Below, one piece after another: positions 55,612 to 64,000 of a stretch of DNA of 64,000 nucleotides (position 1 is its first letter; each line of letters opens with the position of its first letter). A program made the translations under genes and the position numbers. This stretch comes from Burkholderiales bacterium. Its GTDB lineage: Bacteria; Pseudomonadota; Gammaproteobacteria; Burkholderiales; Nitrosomonadaceae. Below the pieces are notes generated by a model, which did not search any database, was not told the origin of the DNA, and saw nothing but the letters and a program-made list of their open reading frames with translations. The stretch lies in the NCBI GenBank assembly GCA_015075225.1, contig JABTUQ010000007.1:62001-126000 (forward strand), read 5' to 3'.

Positions 55612-56101
55612 CGCCGAGCAATTACTGGCACTGCTTATCGAAAAAATTCGGCCGGATGTCACCGGAAATACCGCCATTGTCGGTATCCATACCGGAGGCG
55701 CCTGGTTGGCCGAACGTATTCATCGGGCATTGGAGATCACGACTCCGGGAGGGGTGCTGGATATCTCCTTTTACCGGGATGATTACAGTAAAATCGGCCT
55801 GCATCCGCAGGTGCGCCCTTCCCAGCTTCCTTTCGATGTTGAAAACAGCCATATCATTCTGGTGGATGACGTGCTCTATACTGGCCGGACAGTCCGTGCA
55901 GCAGTGAACGAGCTGTTTGATTACGGCCGCCCGACCTGCATTGATCTGGCTGTGCTGGTGGATCGCGGGGGGCGCGAGTTACCGGTCGCTGCCCGGTATA
56001 TAGGAGCTGTGCTTGCATTGCCGGAAAACAGCATGCTGGAACTGAGGCAATCGGATGATGGCAGGCTGAGTCTGGATTTACGCAGTCTGGCAACAGACTG
56101 A
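55598..56101 (+). CDS. pyrR: bifunctional pyr operon regulator / uracil phosphoribosyltransferase PyrR
   Basis: The 167-aa protein has VGIHTGGAWLAERI, ISFYRDDYSKIG and the PRPP loop HIILVDDVLYTGRTVRAA, followed by PTCIDLAVLVDRGGRELPV. In Gram-positives it binds pyr mRNA to attenuate transcription; in proteobacteria it may be mainly a regulator or UPRTase. It lies 142 bp before pyrB. I saw no clear attenuator in that gap. Confidence 0.93.
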   Translation: MQLPDAEQLLALLIEKIRPDVTGNTAIVGIHTGGAWLAERIHRALEITTPGGVLDISFYRDDYSKIGLHPQVRPSQLPFDVENSHIILVDDVLYTGRTVRAAVNELFDYGRPTCIDLAVLVDRGGRELPVAARYIGAVLALPENSMLELRQSDDGRLSLDLRSLATD

Positions 56102-56243
56102 TGCTTGCTGCCAAAGTTTTTCCAGTATGGTTTTTGCTTGTGAAGCGCTGATCCGGTTGGCCCCGGCTGTTTTGTACGAACTGATTTTCTTTGCCTATAT
56201 TCGGATTTATGTATTGCCGTAATCTTTTCGGGGTGGCTGTGTA

Positions 56244-57194
56244 ATGGGTCCGCATCCCCAGTTGAACAAAAATGGCGAACTGCAGCATCTGTTGACGACA
56301 GAAGGGCTGCCTGCAGCCATTTTGCGACATATTCTCGATACTGCGGAATCGTTTACCGGTGTTACCGAGCGCGATGTCAAGAAAATTCCCCTGCTGCGGG
56401 GGAAATCGGTATTCAACCTGTTTTTCGAACCGAGTACCCGCACCCGCACAACCTTCGAAATTGCGGCAAAACGCCTTTCGGCGGATGTCATCAATCTCAA
56501 TATGGCTGTTTCATCCCAGACCAAGGGGGAAACACTGCTGGATACGGTGGACAACCTGTCTGCCATGCATGCGGACATGTTTATCGTGCGCCATAGTCAG
56601 AGTGGCGCGGCGCATCTGATTGCCCGTCATGTCAGACCGGAAATTCATGTCATCAACGCAGGCGATGGATGGCATGCGCACCCCACGCAGGCGCTGCTGG
56701 ATATGTTCACCATTCGCCGCTACAAGCAGGATTTTCATACCCTGCGCGTGGCCATCGTGGGTGATATTTTGCATTCGCGGGTGGCACGTTCGCAGATCCA
56801 CGCACTGACGACGCTGGGGGTGCCGGAAATCCGCGTGATTGCACCCAAAACATTGTTGCCTGCCAGGGTTGAACGGCTGGGCGTGCATGTTTACCACAAT
56901 ATGACGCAAGGGCTGAAAGATGTGGATGTGCTGATGATGTTGCGCTTGCAGCACGAGCGCATGAAATCGGCACATTTGCCCAGCACCGAGGAATATTTTA
57001 AATATTACGGATTGACGCCAGAGAAGCTTGCGCTTGCCAGGCCCGATGCAATCGTGATGCATCCTGGCCCGATGAACCGGGGTGTGGAAATTGATTCAGA
57101 GGTGGCCGATGGTGCGCAATCTGTCATTCTGCCTCAGGTAAATTTTGGTATTGCCGTCCGTATGGCGGTAATGTCGATCCTTGCTGGTAATTAA
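56244..57194 (+). CDS. pyrB: aspartate carbamoyltransferase, catalytic chain
   Basis: The 316-aa enzyme catalyses the first committed step of pyrimidine synthesis. It has [20 protein letters not shown] (carbamoyl-phosphate site), [18 protein letters not shown] and [15 protein letters not shown] (aspartate site). The extended N-terminus resembles the Pseudomonas type that assembles with an inactive dihydroorotase. That partner is encoded 12 bp downstream. Confidence 0.96.
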   Translation: MGPHPQLNKNGELQHLLTTEGLPAAILRHILDTAESFTGVTERDVKKIPLLRGKSVFNLFFEPSTRTRTTFEIAAKRLSADVINLNMAVSSQTKGETLLDTVDNLSAMHADMFIVRHSQSGAAHLIARHVRPEIHVINAGDGWHAHPTQALLDMFTIRRYKQDFHTLRVAIVGDILHSRVARSQIHALTTLGVPEIRVIAPKTLLPARVERLGVHVYHNMTQGLKDVDVLMMLRLQHERMKSAHLPSTEEYFKYYGLTPEKLALARPDAIVMHPGPMNRGVEIDSEVADGAQSVILPQVNFGIAVRMAVMSILAGN

Positions 57195-57206
57195 CGCTCT
57201 ATTTCT

Positions 57207-58481
57207 ATGTACATTTGTATCCAAAATGGCCGTTTGATCGATCCTGCCAGCAGGATGGACCGTGCTGGCGATCTTTATCTGGCTGAAGGAAAAATCGTAT
57301 CGATTGATTCCCGGCCGGAAGGTTTTCATGCTGATCGTGAAATCGATGCCGCTGGAATGGTGGTATGTCCTGGTCTGGTAGATTTGTCGGCTCGTTTGCG
57401 GGAGCCGGGTCTTGAATACATGGCGACACTGGAATCGGAGCTGGAGGCCGCAGTCGCAGGCGGTGTGACCAGCCTTGCCTGCCCTCCCGATACCGATCCA
57501 CCGCTGGATGAACCTGGCTTGGTGGAGATGCTCAAGCATCGTGCGCGTAATCTTGATCGGGCACGGGTTTATCCGGTAGGTGCACTGACCCAGGGACTCA
57601 AGGGAGAGCGCCTGACGGAGATGGTCGAGCTGCATGATGCGGGTTGCATTGCTTTCAGTCAGGCCGATGCACCGGTAATCAATCTCCATGTGCTGATGCG
57701 GGCCATGCAATACGCCGCTACCTTTGGATTCAAGGTCTGGCTGCGCCCCCAGGACAGGCATCTCGCCAATCATGGCGTGGCGCATGAGGGTGAAATTGCT
57801 ACCCGCCTCGGTTTGCCGGCCATTCCAGTGTGTGCAGAGACCATTGCGCTTTCCAGCATATTGTCATTGATGAGGGAAACCGGTGCCAGTGTGCATCTTT
57901 GCCGTATTTCCAGTGCAGAGGGCGTTGCACTGGTGCGGGCGGCCAAGCGGCAGGGATTGCCGCTGACCTGTGATGTTTCCGTCCATCATGTGCATCTGAC
58001 CGATATGGATATTGGTTTTTTCGATGCAAACTGCCACCTTATGCCACCGCTCCGGGGTCTGGCAGACCGGGATGCATTGCGCACCGGGTTGATGGATGGA
58101 ACGATTGATGCCATCTGTTCGGATCACGCTCCAGTGGACGAAGACGCCAAATTGATGCCATTTGCTGAAGCAGAAAGTGGCGCAACCGGGCTGGAGCTGT
58201 TGTTGCCACTTACGCTGAAATGGGCGGTGGAAAGCAGGCTGCCATTACCTGAAGCACTGGCAAAAATTACGTCATACCCCGCGCAGATTTTGGGGGTTGA
58301 TACCGGGCGGCTGGCAGCAGGTGTTGCAGCGGATCTGTGTATTTTTGATCCTGATGCAAACTGGGTTGTCAGCAATAATGAATTGAAAAGTCAGGGTAAA
58401 AACACACCATTCCTCGGCATGGAGCTATATGGGCGTGCCCGGTTCACGCTGATTGATGGGCGCGTTGTCCACGAGCAATAA
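57207..58481 (+). CDS. pyrC: dihydroorotase-like PyrC' (probably inactive, partner of PyrB)
   Basis: The 424-aa amidohydrolase-fold protein aligns with dihydroorotase (CPGLVDLSARLREPGLEYMAT; ICSDHAPVDEDAK near 300). The zinc-binding H-x-H before LREPG is replaced (D-L-S-A-R), so the metal centre cannot form normally. This is the hallmark of PyrC' (pDHO), the structural subunit needed for dodecameric ATCase in pseudomonads. Its place after pyrB fits. A genuine dihydroorotase must be elsewhere. Confidence 0.9.
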   Translation: MYICIQNGRLIDPASRMDRAGDLYLAEGKIVSIDSRPEGFHADREIDAAGMVVCPGLVDLSARLREPGLEYMATLESELEAAVAGGVTSLACPPDTDPPLDEPGLVEMLKHRARNLDRARVYPVGALTQGLKGERLTEMVELHDAGCIAFSQADAPVINLHVLMRAMQYAATFGFKVWLRPQDRHLANHGVAHEGEIATRLGLPAIPVCAETIALSSILSLMRETGASVHLCRISSAEGVALVRAAKRQGLPLTCDVSVHHVHLTDMDIGFFDANCHLMPPLRGLADRDALRTGLMDGTIDAICSDHAPVDEDAKLMPFAEAESGATGLELLLPLTLKWAVESRLPLPEALAKITSYPAQILGVDTGRLAAGVAADLCIFDPDANWVVSNNELKSQGKNTPFLGMELYGRARFTLIDGRVVHEQ

Positions 58482-58645
58482 ATTTCGCTGGGTAGATGGT
58501 TGTGCTATAGCCACATAAGCTGCATAAAAAGCGTGATTCGGTAGAGGAGTCCGGGTCACCACGGGATGTTGCCGGGATTCATCCGGCAAACCGAAAATCC
58601 AGGACACACATTGATAATAAAAATTTTTTCCGAGTGATTGCCGAT

Positions 58646-60751
58646 ATGAAAAACCCGCTGCTAGATTTTTCCACCCTTCCACATTACGAAGAAATCCGGA
58701 ATGAACACATTACACCGGCACTTGATGAGCTGTTGCGCGATTGCTGCGCGGTGGTGAATGCAGTTAAAAATGCAACAGAATCCCCTGATTGGCAGGATTT
58801 TGTGCAGCCCGTAGTGGATGCGAATGAACGTTTATCCCGTGCGTGGGGGCAGGTCAATCACCTGAACGCGGTCATGAATAACCCGGAATTGCGGGAGATT
58901 TATAACGCCAATCTGCCGCGTGTGACGCAGTACTACGCCGAGTTGTCGCAGGATCTGGTGTTGTTTGAGAAATTCCGGCAATTGCGGGCAGATCCATTAT
59001 TCAAGGAATCAAGTCAGGCACGCAAAAAAATAGTGGATAACCAGTTGCGCGATTTTCGCCTGGGGGGAGCCGAGCTGCCTGCGGAAGACAAGGCGAGGTT
59101 CATGCAGATTCAGGAAGAGCTGTCGGCATTAAGCGCAAAATTCAGTGATAACCTGCTGGATGCAACCAATGCATTTTCCCTGTTCGTTGAAAACCGGGAT
59201 GAACTTGTCGGCATACCGGAAGATGTGTTGCAGGCCGCGCGTGAAGCCGCAACCAAGGATACCGAGATAACCGTTCGTGGCTGGAAATTTACCCTGCATG
59301 CCCCTTCCTACCTGCCGGTTATGCAATATGCGGATAACCGCAGTTTGCGTGAACGGATGTACCGTGCGTACGCAACCCGTGCAAGCGAGCTTGAAGTTGT
59401 TGCAGATCAGGTTGCAAGCCATGACAACATGCCGCTGATCGAGCAGATTCTGCAGCTGCGTCAGGAAGAGGCCAGATTGCTGGGTTACGATTGTTACGCA
59501 CAGGTGTCGCTGGCTCCCAAAATGGCGGAAACGCCGCAACAGGTGCTGGATTTTCTGAATGAGCTGGCAGCCAAGGCAAAACCTTATGCAGAAAAGGATC
59601 TGGCGGAGCTGCGGCAATTTGCGGCAAATAAACTCCAGCTGACCCAACTTGAAGCGTGGGATATTGCTTACGTCAGCGAGAAATTGCGCATCGAGCGCTA
59701 TGCTTTTTCTGATCAGGAGGTCAAGCAATACTTTCAGGAAAGCAGGGTGTTATCCGGCATGTTCGGGCTGGTGGAGACTCTGTATGGCATCCACATCAGC
59801 GAAGTGGGACTGGAGCACAAAGTGCAGCGCTGGCACCAGGATGTGAAATTTTTCGATATCAGGGATGGCAGGGGTAATCTGCTGGGGCAGTTTTATCTGG
59901 ATCTCTATGCGCGTCCTGGCAAGCGTGGGGGCGCGTGGATGGATGATGCCATCACACGGCGTCGGGTTGAAGTGCCTGAAATCGGCCGTTCTGAAATCCA
60001 GGCGCCTGTTGCCTATCTGACCTGCAATTTTTCCGGCCCGGTGACGATCGATGGCCAGCTGCGTCCGGCGCTATTCACGCACGACGAAGTGATTACGCTA
60101 TTTCACGAGTTTGGCCACGGATTGCATCATTTGCTCACCCAGATGGATGAACTCGGCGTTTCCGGTATCAATGGCGTTGAATGGGATGCGGTTGAACTTC
60201 CAAGCCAGTTCATGGAAAACTTTTGCTGGGAGTGGGAGGTGTTGCGTGACATGACGGCGCATGTGGAAACAGGCAGTCTGCTGCCGCGTGCTTTGTTCGA
60301 CAAGATGCTTGCAGCCAAAAACTTCCAGAGTGGTCTTCAAACCTTGCGTCAGATCGAATTTGCCCTGTTTGATATGCATCTGCATACCGATTTTGATCCA
60401 CAGGGTAGCGAGACCGTATTGCAGCGCCTGGATAAAATCCGTCAGCATGTTGCTGTCATCATTCCACCTGCGTTTAACCGCTTTCCTGACAGCTTTGGGC
60501 ATATCTTTGCCGGAGGCTACGCTGCGGGTTATTACAGCTATAAATGGGCGGAAGTATTATCTGCCGATGCTTACAGCCTGTTTGAGGAAAACGGCACGGG
60601 CCAGGTGGTTAACGCGAAAACCGGTGAGCGTTTCTGGCAAGAGATTCTCGCTGTGGGTGGCAGCCGCCCGGCACTCGAATCATTTATTGCATTCCGTGGG
60701 CGTGAGCCAAAGATTGATGCGCTGCTGCGACACCACGGCATGGTGGCTTGA
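58646..60751 (+). CDS. prlC: oligopeptidase A (M3 family)
   Basis: This 701-aa zinc metallopeptidase has a long helical N-terminal domain and the catalytic FHEFGHGLHHLL (HExxH) with GVEWDAVELPSQFMENFCWE giving the third ligand. YYSYKWAEVLSADAYSLF and PKIDALLRHHGM are at the end. It degrades signal peptides and oligopeptides in the cytoplasm. ATG 58646 is chosen; an in-frame GTG at 58634 is possible. Confidence 0.95.
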   Translation: MKNPLLDFSTLPHYEEIRNEHITPALDELLRDCCAVVNAVKNATESPDWQDFVQPVVDANERLSRAWGQVNHLNAVMNNPELREIYNANLPRVTQYYAELSQDLVLFEKFRQLRADPLFKESSQARKKIVDNQLRDFRLGGAELPAEDKARFMQIQEELSALSAKFSDNLLDATNAFSLFVENRDELVGIPEDVLQAAREAATKDTEITVRGWKFTLHAPSYLPVMQYADNRSLRERMYRAYATRASELEVVADQVASHDNMPLIEQILQLRQEEARLLGYDCYAQVSLAPKMAETPQQVLDFLNELAAKAKPYAEKDLAELRQFAANKLQLTQLEAWDIAYVSEKLRIERYAFSDQEVKQYFQESRVLSGMFGLVETLYGIHISEVGLEHKVQRWHQDVKFFDIRDGRGNLLGQFYLDLYARPGKRGGAWMDDAITRRRVEVPEIGRSEIQAPVAYLTCNFSGPVTIDGQLRPALFTHDEVITLFHEFGHGLHHLLTQMDELGVSGINGVEWDAVELPSQFMENFCWEWEVLRDMTAHVETGSLLPRALFDKMLAAKNFQSGLQTLRQIEFALFDMHLHTDFDPQGSETVLQRLDKIRQHVAVIIPPAFNRFPDSFGHIFAGGYAAGYYSYKWAEVLSADAYSLFEENGTGQVVNAKTGERFWQEILAVGGSRPALESFIAFRGREPKIDALLRHHGMVA

Positions 60752-60899
60752 TGTGATTCAAACGTACTTTGCTGGGGAGCGCTGGCAAAGCACGCCGTGT
60801 TTTATCAGAGTACAAATTACGTTGCTGTCATCGTACATCGTATCTATTGCTTCATTTCATACGGCCAATGCGGATTTACCCGAATGTTGGCATCTTTTT

Positions 60900-62789
60900 T
60901 CAGTTTGCGTTACGCAGCCTTGTTTGAACATCTCCTTGTGTTTCAAGCTCGTTGGCCAGAAATCCACCGGACTGATGATTCCATAACCGGGCATAAAGTC
61001 CGTTAAGTGCCAGCAGTTCAGTGTGATGGCCCTGTTCGACGATGCGCCCGTTATCCAGCACAATCAGCCGGTCCATGGCAGCAATAGTGGAGAGACGGTG
61101 GGCAATGGCGATCACGGTTTTGTTCTGCATCAGTTCGTGCAGGCTTTGCTGGATGCTGGCTTCTATATCGGAATCCAGTGCGGATGTGGCCTCGTCCAGA
61201 ATCAGGATGGGAGCATTCTTGAGCAGTACACGGGCAATGGCGATGCGCTGGCGTTGCCCGCCTGACAGGTTGACGCCGCGTTCGCCCACCATGGCATCAT
61301 AGCTTTTGTGACCATGGATGTCGGTCAGTTCCATGATGAATTCATCTGCATGCGCCCGCTGCGCTGCCAATATGACTTCTTCTTCGGTAGCATCCGGTCT
61401 GCCAAACAGGATGTTTTCCCGGATGGAACGGTGCAGCAGCGATGTATCCTGAGTGACGATACCAATGTTTGCGCGCAGACTTTCCTGTGTGACGGTGCGG
61501 ATGTCCTGTCCGTCGATCCGGATATTGCCCTGCTGGATGTCATAAAAACGCAGCAACAGATGAATCAGGGTTGATTTTCCGGCTCCGGAAGGGCCGACGA
61601 TGCCTACTTTCTCGCCTGCGCGGATATGGAGATCAAGCGCCTCAAAAATCCGGTGTTCTTCATTTTTAATGTTGTTATGGTAGGAAAATCCAACCTGGCT
61701 GTAGTCAATTTCACCTTTTGTGACAGACAGAGGCACCGCATCCGGCGCATCGGTCACTGCATGCGGTTTGGCCAGCATGTTGATGCCATCCTGCACGATA
61801 CCGATGTTCTCGAATAATTCTCCCGTTTCCAGCATGATCCAGTGCGACATCCCGGTTAGACGGATGGCGAGACTCAGTGCAATGGCGATCGCGCCTGTGC
61901 TGATACTGCCGTCGAGCCACAGCATGATACCGAGTGTACCGATGGCAAAAACAGACAGCATGTTGTTGATCCAGACACTGGTATTCATCCAGGTGATCAG
62001 ACGCATTTGCGGGTGGACGGTATCCAGGAACTCCTGCATACCATCGCGGGCGTAACCGGATTCCCGCCGGGTGTGCGAGAAAAGTTTCAGGGTGAGGATG
62101 TTGGCGTAGCTGTCCACGATGCGCCCGGTCATGTTGGAACGGGCATCCGCCTGAATTCTGGAGATATGCCTGAGTTTGGGGACAAAGTGGCGCAAGATGC
62201 AGAGATAGACGATCAGCCAGACGATCAGCGGGATGCAGAGCCGCAGATCGGCATTGGCTATCAGCAGCAGGGCGGTTGTCAGGTAAACGGTGACAAACAG
62301 CAGGACATCCAGTGTCTTGATAATGGTTTCACGTACCGCCAGGGCAGTTTGCATGACTTTGGTTGCAATGCGCCCGCTGAATTCATCCTGAAAGAAGGCG
62401 TAACTTTGGTCGAGCAGGTAACGGTGGGATAACCAGCGTACGACCATGGGAAAATTTCCCATCAGGCACTGGTACAAAATGGTTGAATGAAAGAAAACAA
62501 TAATGGGTATCAGGATCAGGATGAAAACCGATAATCCCAGCAAGGTCAGCCTTTCTTCCTGCAGAAACGCTTGCGGATCTTTCTCCGCCAGCCAGTCCAC
62601 AACAGTTCCCAGGACGCCAAACAACATGGCTTCGCCGACAGCAACACAGAAAGTGGCGACGGCCAGAAGAATGAAATAGGTTTCTGCGCCTTTCATGTAG
62701 TAGCGGCAGAATTGATAGAGCGTGGCAGGGGGTTCTGTCAGTTTTCCGGATGGAAAAGGATTGATCAGGCGTTCAAAATAACGGAGCAT
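60900..62789 (-). CDS. ABC exporter, fused membrane and ATPase domains
   Basis: The 629-aa half-transporter has an ABC_membrane domain with about six helices (ILLAVATFCVAVGEAMLFGVL, FILILIPIIVFFHSTIL and others) and a C-terminal ATPase: Walker A GIVGPSGAGKSTLIH, ABC signature VNLSGGQRQRIAIARVL, Walker B ILILDEATSALD and H-loop IAHRLSTI. It should work as a dimer in exporting lipids, peptides or drugs. It is similar to MsbA and multidrug exporters, but the substrate is unknown. It faces prlC tail to tail. Confidence 0.9.
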   Translation of the reverse strand: MLRYFERLINPFPSGKLTEPPATLYQFCRYYMKGAETYFILLAVATFCVAVGEAMLFGVLGTVVDWLAEKDPQAFLQEERLTLLGLSVFILILIPIIVFFHSTILYQCLMGNFPMVVRWLSHRYLLDQSYAFFQDEFSGRIATKVMQTALAVRETIIKTLDVLLFVTVYLTTALLLIANADLRLCIPLIVWLIVYLCILRHFVPKLRHISRIQADARSNMTGRIVDSYANILTLKLFSHTRRESGYARDGMQEFLDTVHPQMRLITWMNTSVWINNMLSVFAIGTLGIMLWLDGSISTGAIAIALSLAIRLTGMSHWIMLETGELFENIGIVQDGINMLAKPHAVTDAPDAVPLSVTKGEIDYSQVGFSYHNNIKNEEHRIFEALDLHIRAGEKVGIVGPSGAGKSTLIHLLLRFYDIQQGNIRIDGQDIRTVTQESLRANIGIVTQDTSLLHRSIRENILFGRPDATEEEVILAAQRAHADEFIMELTDIHGHKSYDAMVGERGVNLSGGQRQRIAIARVLLKNAPILILDEATSALDSDIEASIQQSLHELMQNKTVIAIAHRLSTIAAMDRLIVLDNGRIVEQGHHTELLALNGLYARLWNHQSGGFLANELETQGDVQTRLRNAN

Positions 62790-62957
62790 AAAGTTGTGTT
62801 CCAGGAAAACGGGTAACAGAAGAGTTCCGGATAAGCTGTGTCGGGGCTGTGATGCAAATGCCGGTGTTCACCGGAGCCCTCAAGAATACCGGATTTTTGA
62901 GTAAAGCTGACCCTGGAAATCTGGCAGATAGACGGCCGGGCTGGTTTTTCCGGCAGG

Positions 62958-64000
62958 TTACAGGTTGGGCGCGAGCGGCAGCATGACCAGGAAAACCGTC
63001 CCTTTCAAAACTTCACTGGAAACTTGCAGTTTTCCGCCAATTTCTTCTACATACTCCCTGCTTTCGAATACACCGATGCCCATACCAGCTGTTTTGGTCG
63101 ATTCGAAAGGGGTGAACAGTTTTTCATGGATGAATTGCTCACTCATGCCATGTCCGTTATCTTCGATTTCGATGATTGCCTGCCCGGGTGCGCGCTTGAG
63201 TCTTACCTTGACATGGCCATCTTTGGGCGTGGCTTCAATCGCGTTCTGTACTAGATGGCCGAGCACGCGCTCCAGGCGTGATGGATCAGCCACGACATTC
63301 AATTTGGCATCTGCAATTTCAAGTTCTGGTTGGGGTTCATGGAAGGATTTGCTGGCAATGATCCGTTGCAGCAATGCATCCAGCGCCAGAGGGGTTTTTG
63401 CCTCGTGCAAATTTGCACTGCTGAGTTTTTCGAGCATGCGTTTCATTTTGTTGACGGATAATGCCACGGTGTCCAGCATATCCTGCTGAAATTCCGGGTT
63501 GTCCTTGTGCTTTTCTGCATTGGTAAGTAACAGCGAGAGCTGGGCAATCAAGTTCTTGATGTCGTGCACGATAAACGTGGACATGCGATTGAAGGATTCA
63601 AACTGCCGTGCCGTGGACAGTGCCTGAGCGGATTCATATTGCGCTAGATAACTGGCGGCCTGTCTTCCCGCCACTTTCAGAAGATCTCTGACTTCCCAGT
63701 TGAATTCGATTTTACTTCGGGGTTCGGTCAGTACTACGAATCCCAGTAATTCTCCGTGCAGTATCAATGGCACTACCCAGCGAGCCTTGTGAATGGTGGG
63801 CAGCCAGTCGGGTAACACCATGGCAGCATATTTCTGTGATTCGGAATCATGCTGGTATAAATCAATCACCCAGGAGCTTTCCTGCAGGAATTGGCAAAAA
63901 TGGCTTTCCATTGCCACGGAAGTTTCCACAGGTGGAATATTCCAGCGCGCAATCGGCAGATAGGCGTGATGCTGATCTGATTTGAACCATAACCCACCAG
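62958..64000 (-). CDS. prsK: PEP-CTERM system histidine kinase PrsK (C-terminal part; cut by window)
   Basis: The frame is open to the right window edge (WFKSDQHHAYLPIARWNIPPV before the internal GTG at 63929), so the gene continues outside. Visible are a GAF-like sensor region (VVPLILHGELLGFVVLTEP), a dimerisation/phosphoacceptor helix with FIVHDIKNLIAQLSLLL (the histidine), and an ATPase with LVQNAIEATPKDG (N box), ENGHGM-type EIEDNGHGMSEQFI and GMGIGVFESREY. Phosphoacceptor and ATPase motifs fit PrsK, which works with the regulator PrsR in exosortase/PEP-CTERM and exopolysaccharide control. It strengthens the link to the PEP-CTERM protein in this window. Confidence 0.85.
   Translation of the reverse strand, partial: GGLWFKSDQHHAYLPIARWNIPPVETSVAMESHFCQFLQESSWVIDLYQHDSESQKYAAMVLPDWLPTIHKARWVVPLILHGELLGFVVLTEPRSKIEFNWEVRDLLKVAGRQAASYLAQYESAQALSTARQFESFNRMSTFIVHDIKNLIAQLSLLLTNAEKHKDNPEFQQDMLDTVALSVNKMKRMLEKLSSANLHEAKTPLALDALLQRIIASKSFHEPQPELEIADAKLNVVADPSRLERVLGHLVQNAIEATPKDGHVKVRLKRAPGQAIIEIEDNGHGMSEQFIHEKLFTPFESTKTAGMGIGVFESREYVEEIGGKLQVSSEVLKGTVFLVMLPLAPNL

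Noticed and set aside
58569..58589. Terminator between the dihydroorotase-like gene and prlC (TTGCCGG/CCGGCAA)
   Set aside because: Stem of only 7 bp with no T-run directly after it; could be chance.

Overview
The window looks like a chromosomal segment of a betaproteobacterium close to Nitrosomonas. This is inferred from gene orders and protein features (nadD-rsfS-rlmH-maf-rng, folD-aceE-aceF, argS-SPOR-dsbA, rpsP-rimM-trmD-rplS, pyrR-pyrB with an inactive dihydroorotase, and PEP-CTERM components including PrsK), not from any database search. Most of the window is conserved core genome, with an accessory left end and repeat-filled gaps.

Layout: 1-5.2 kb is a decaying accessory patch with a glycosyltransferase remnant, an intact vapBC module, an addiction-module antitoxin with a truncated ParE-like toxin, a broken DUF1016 nuclease gene and an intact AAA-ATPase/PD-(D/E)XK protein. 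5.2-12.6 kb is a surface-glycan cluster: a deacetylase-like protein, a GT4, a CgeB-like glycosyltransferase, a cellulose-synthase-like GT2, an SDR and a membrane sulfatase/LtaS-like enzyme. 12.6-14.7 kb is tonB-exbB-exbD (minus strand) behind a perfectly palindromic Fur box. 14.8-23.7 kb (minus) carries nadD-rsfS-rlmH-maf-rng and folD-aceE-aceF. 24-28.2 kb has a broken membrane-protein gene, argS, a SPOR protein and dsbA. 28.2-34.3 kb (minus) has a STAS protein, spoT, ppx, phoU and rpiA; mutL and a J-domain protein follow.

From 38.4 to 41.7 kb lie a PEP-CTERM protein and a secreted subtilase. The subtilase leader carries a convincing c-di-GMP-I (GEMM) riboswitch. Then come apaG, a tetrapyrrole-methylase-fold protein and the flagellar filament block (flagellin, flaG, fliD, fliS, fliT), whose intergenic gaps are packed with palindromic and tandem repeats. 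50.4-52.4 kb (minus) is rpsP-rimM-trmD-rplS. From 52.6 kb come a GlcF-like Fe-S protein, coq7, yqgE-ruvX-pyrR-pyrB-pyrC', prlC, an ABC exporter and the kinase part of PrsK, cut by the right edge.

Two repeat families recur. One is a ~140-bp MITE-like element with terminal inverted repeats (four copies, one internally deleted). The other is a modular palindrome family that keeps its flanks but changes its hairpin. Several reading frames are interrupted (GT28-like, DUF1016, rng, maf, a membrane protein and even argS). Because argS should be essential and rng and maf are housekeeping genes, sequence error must be weighed against real decay.

No rRNA, tRNA, complete IS element or CRISPR array was recognised.
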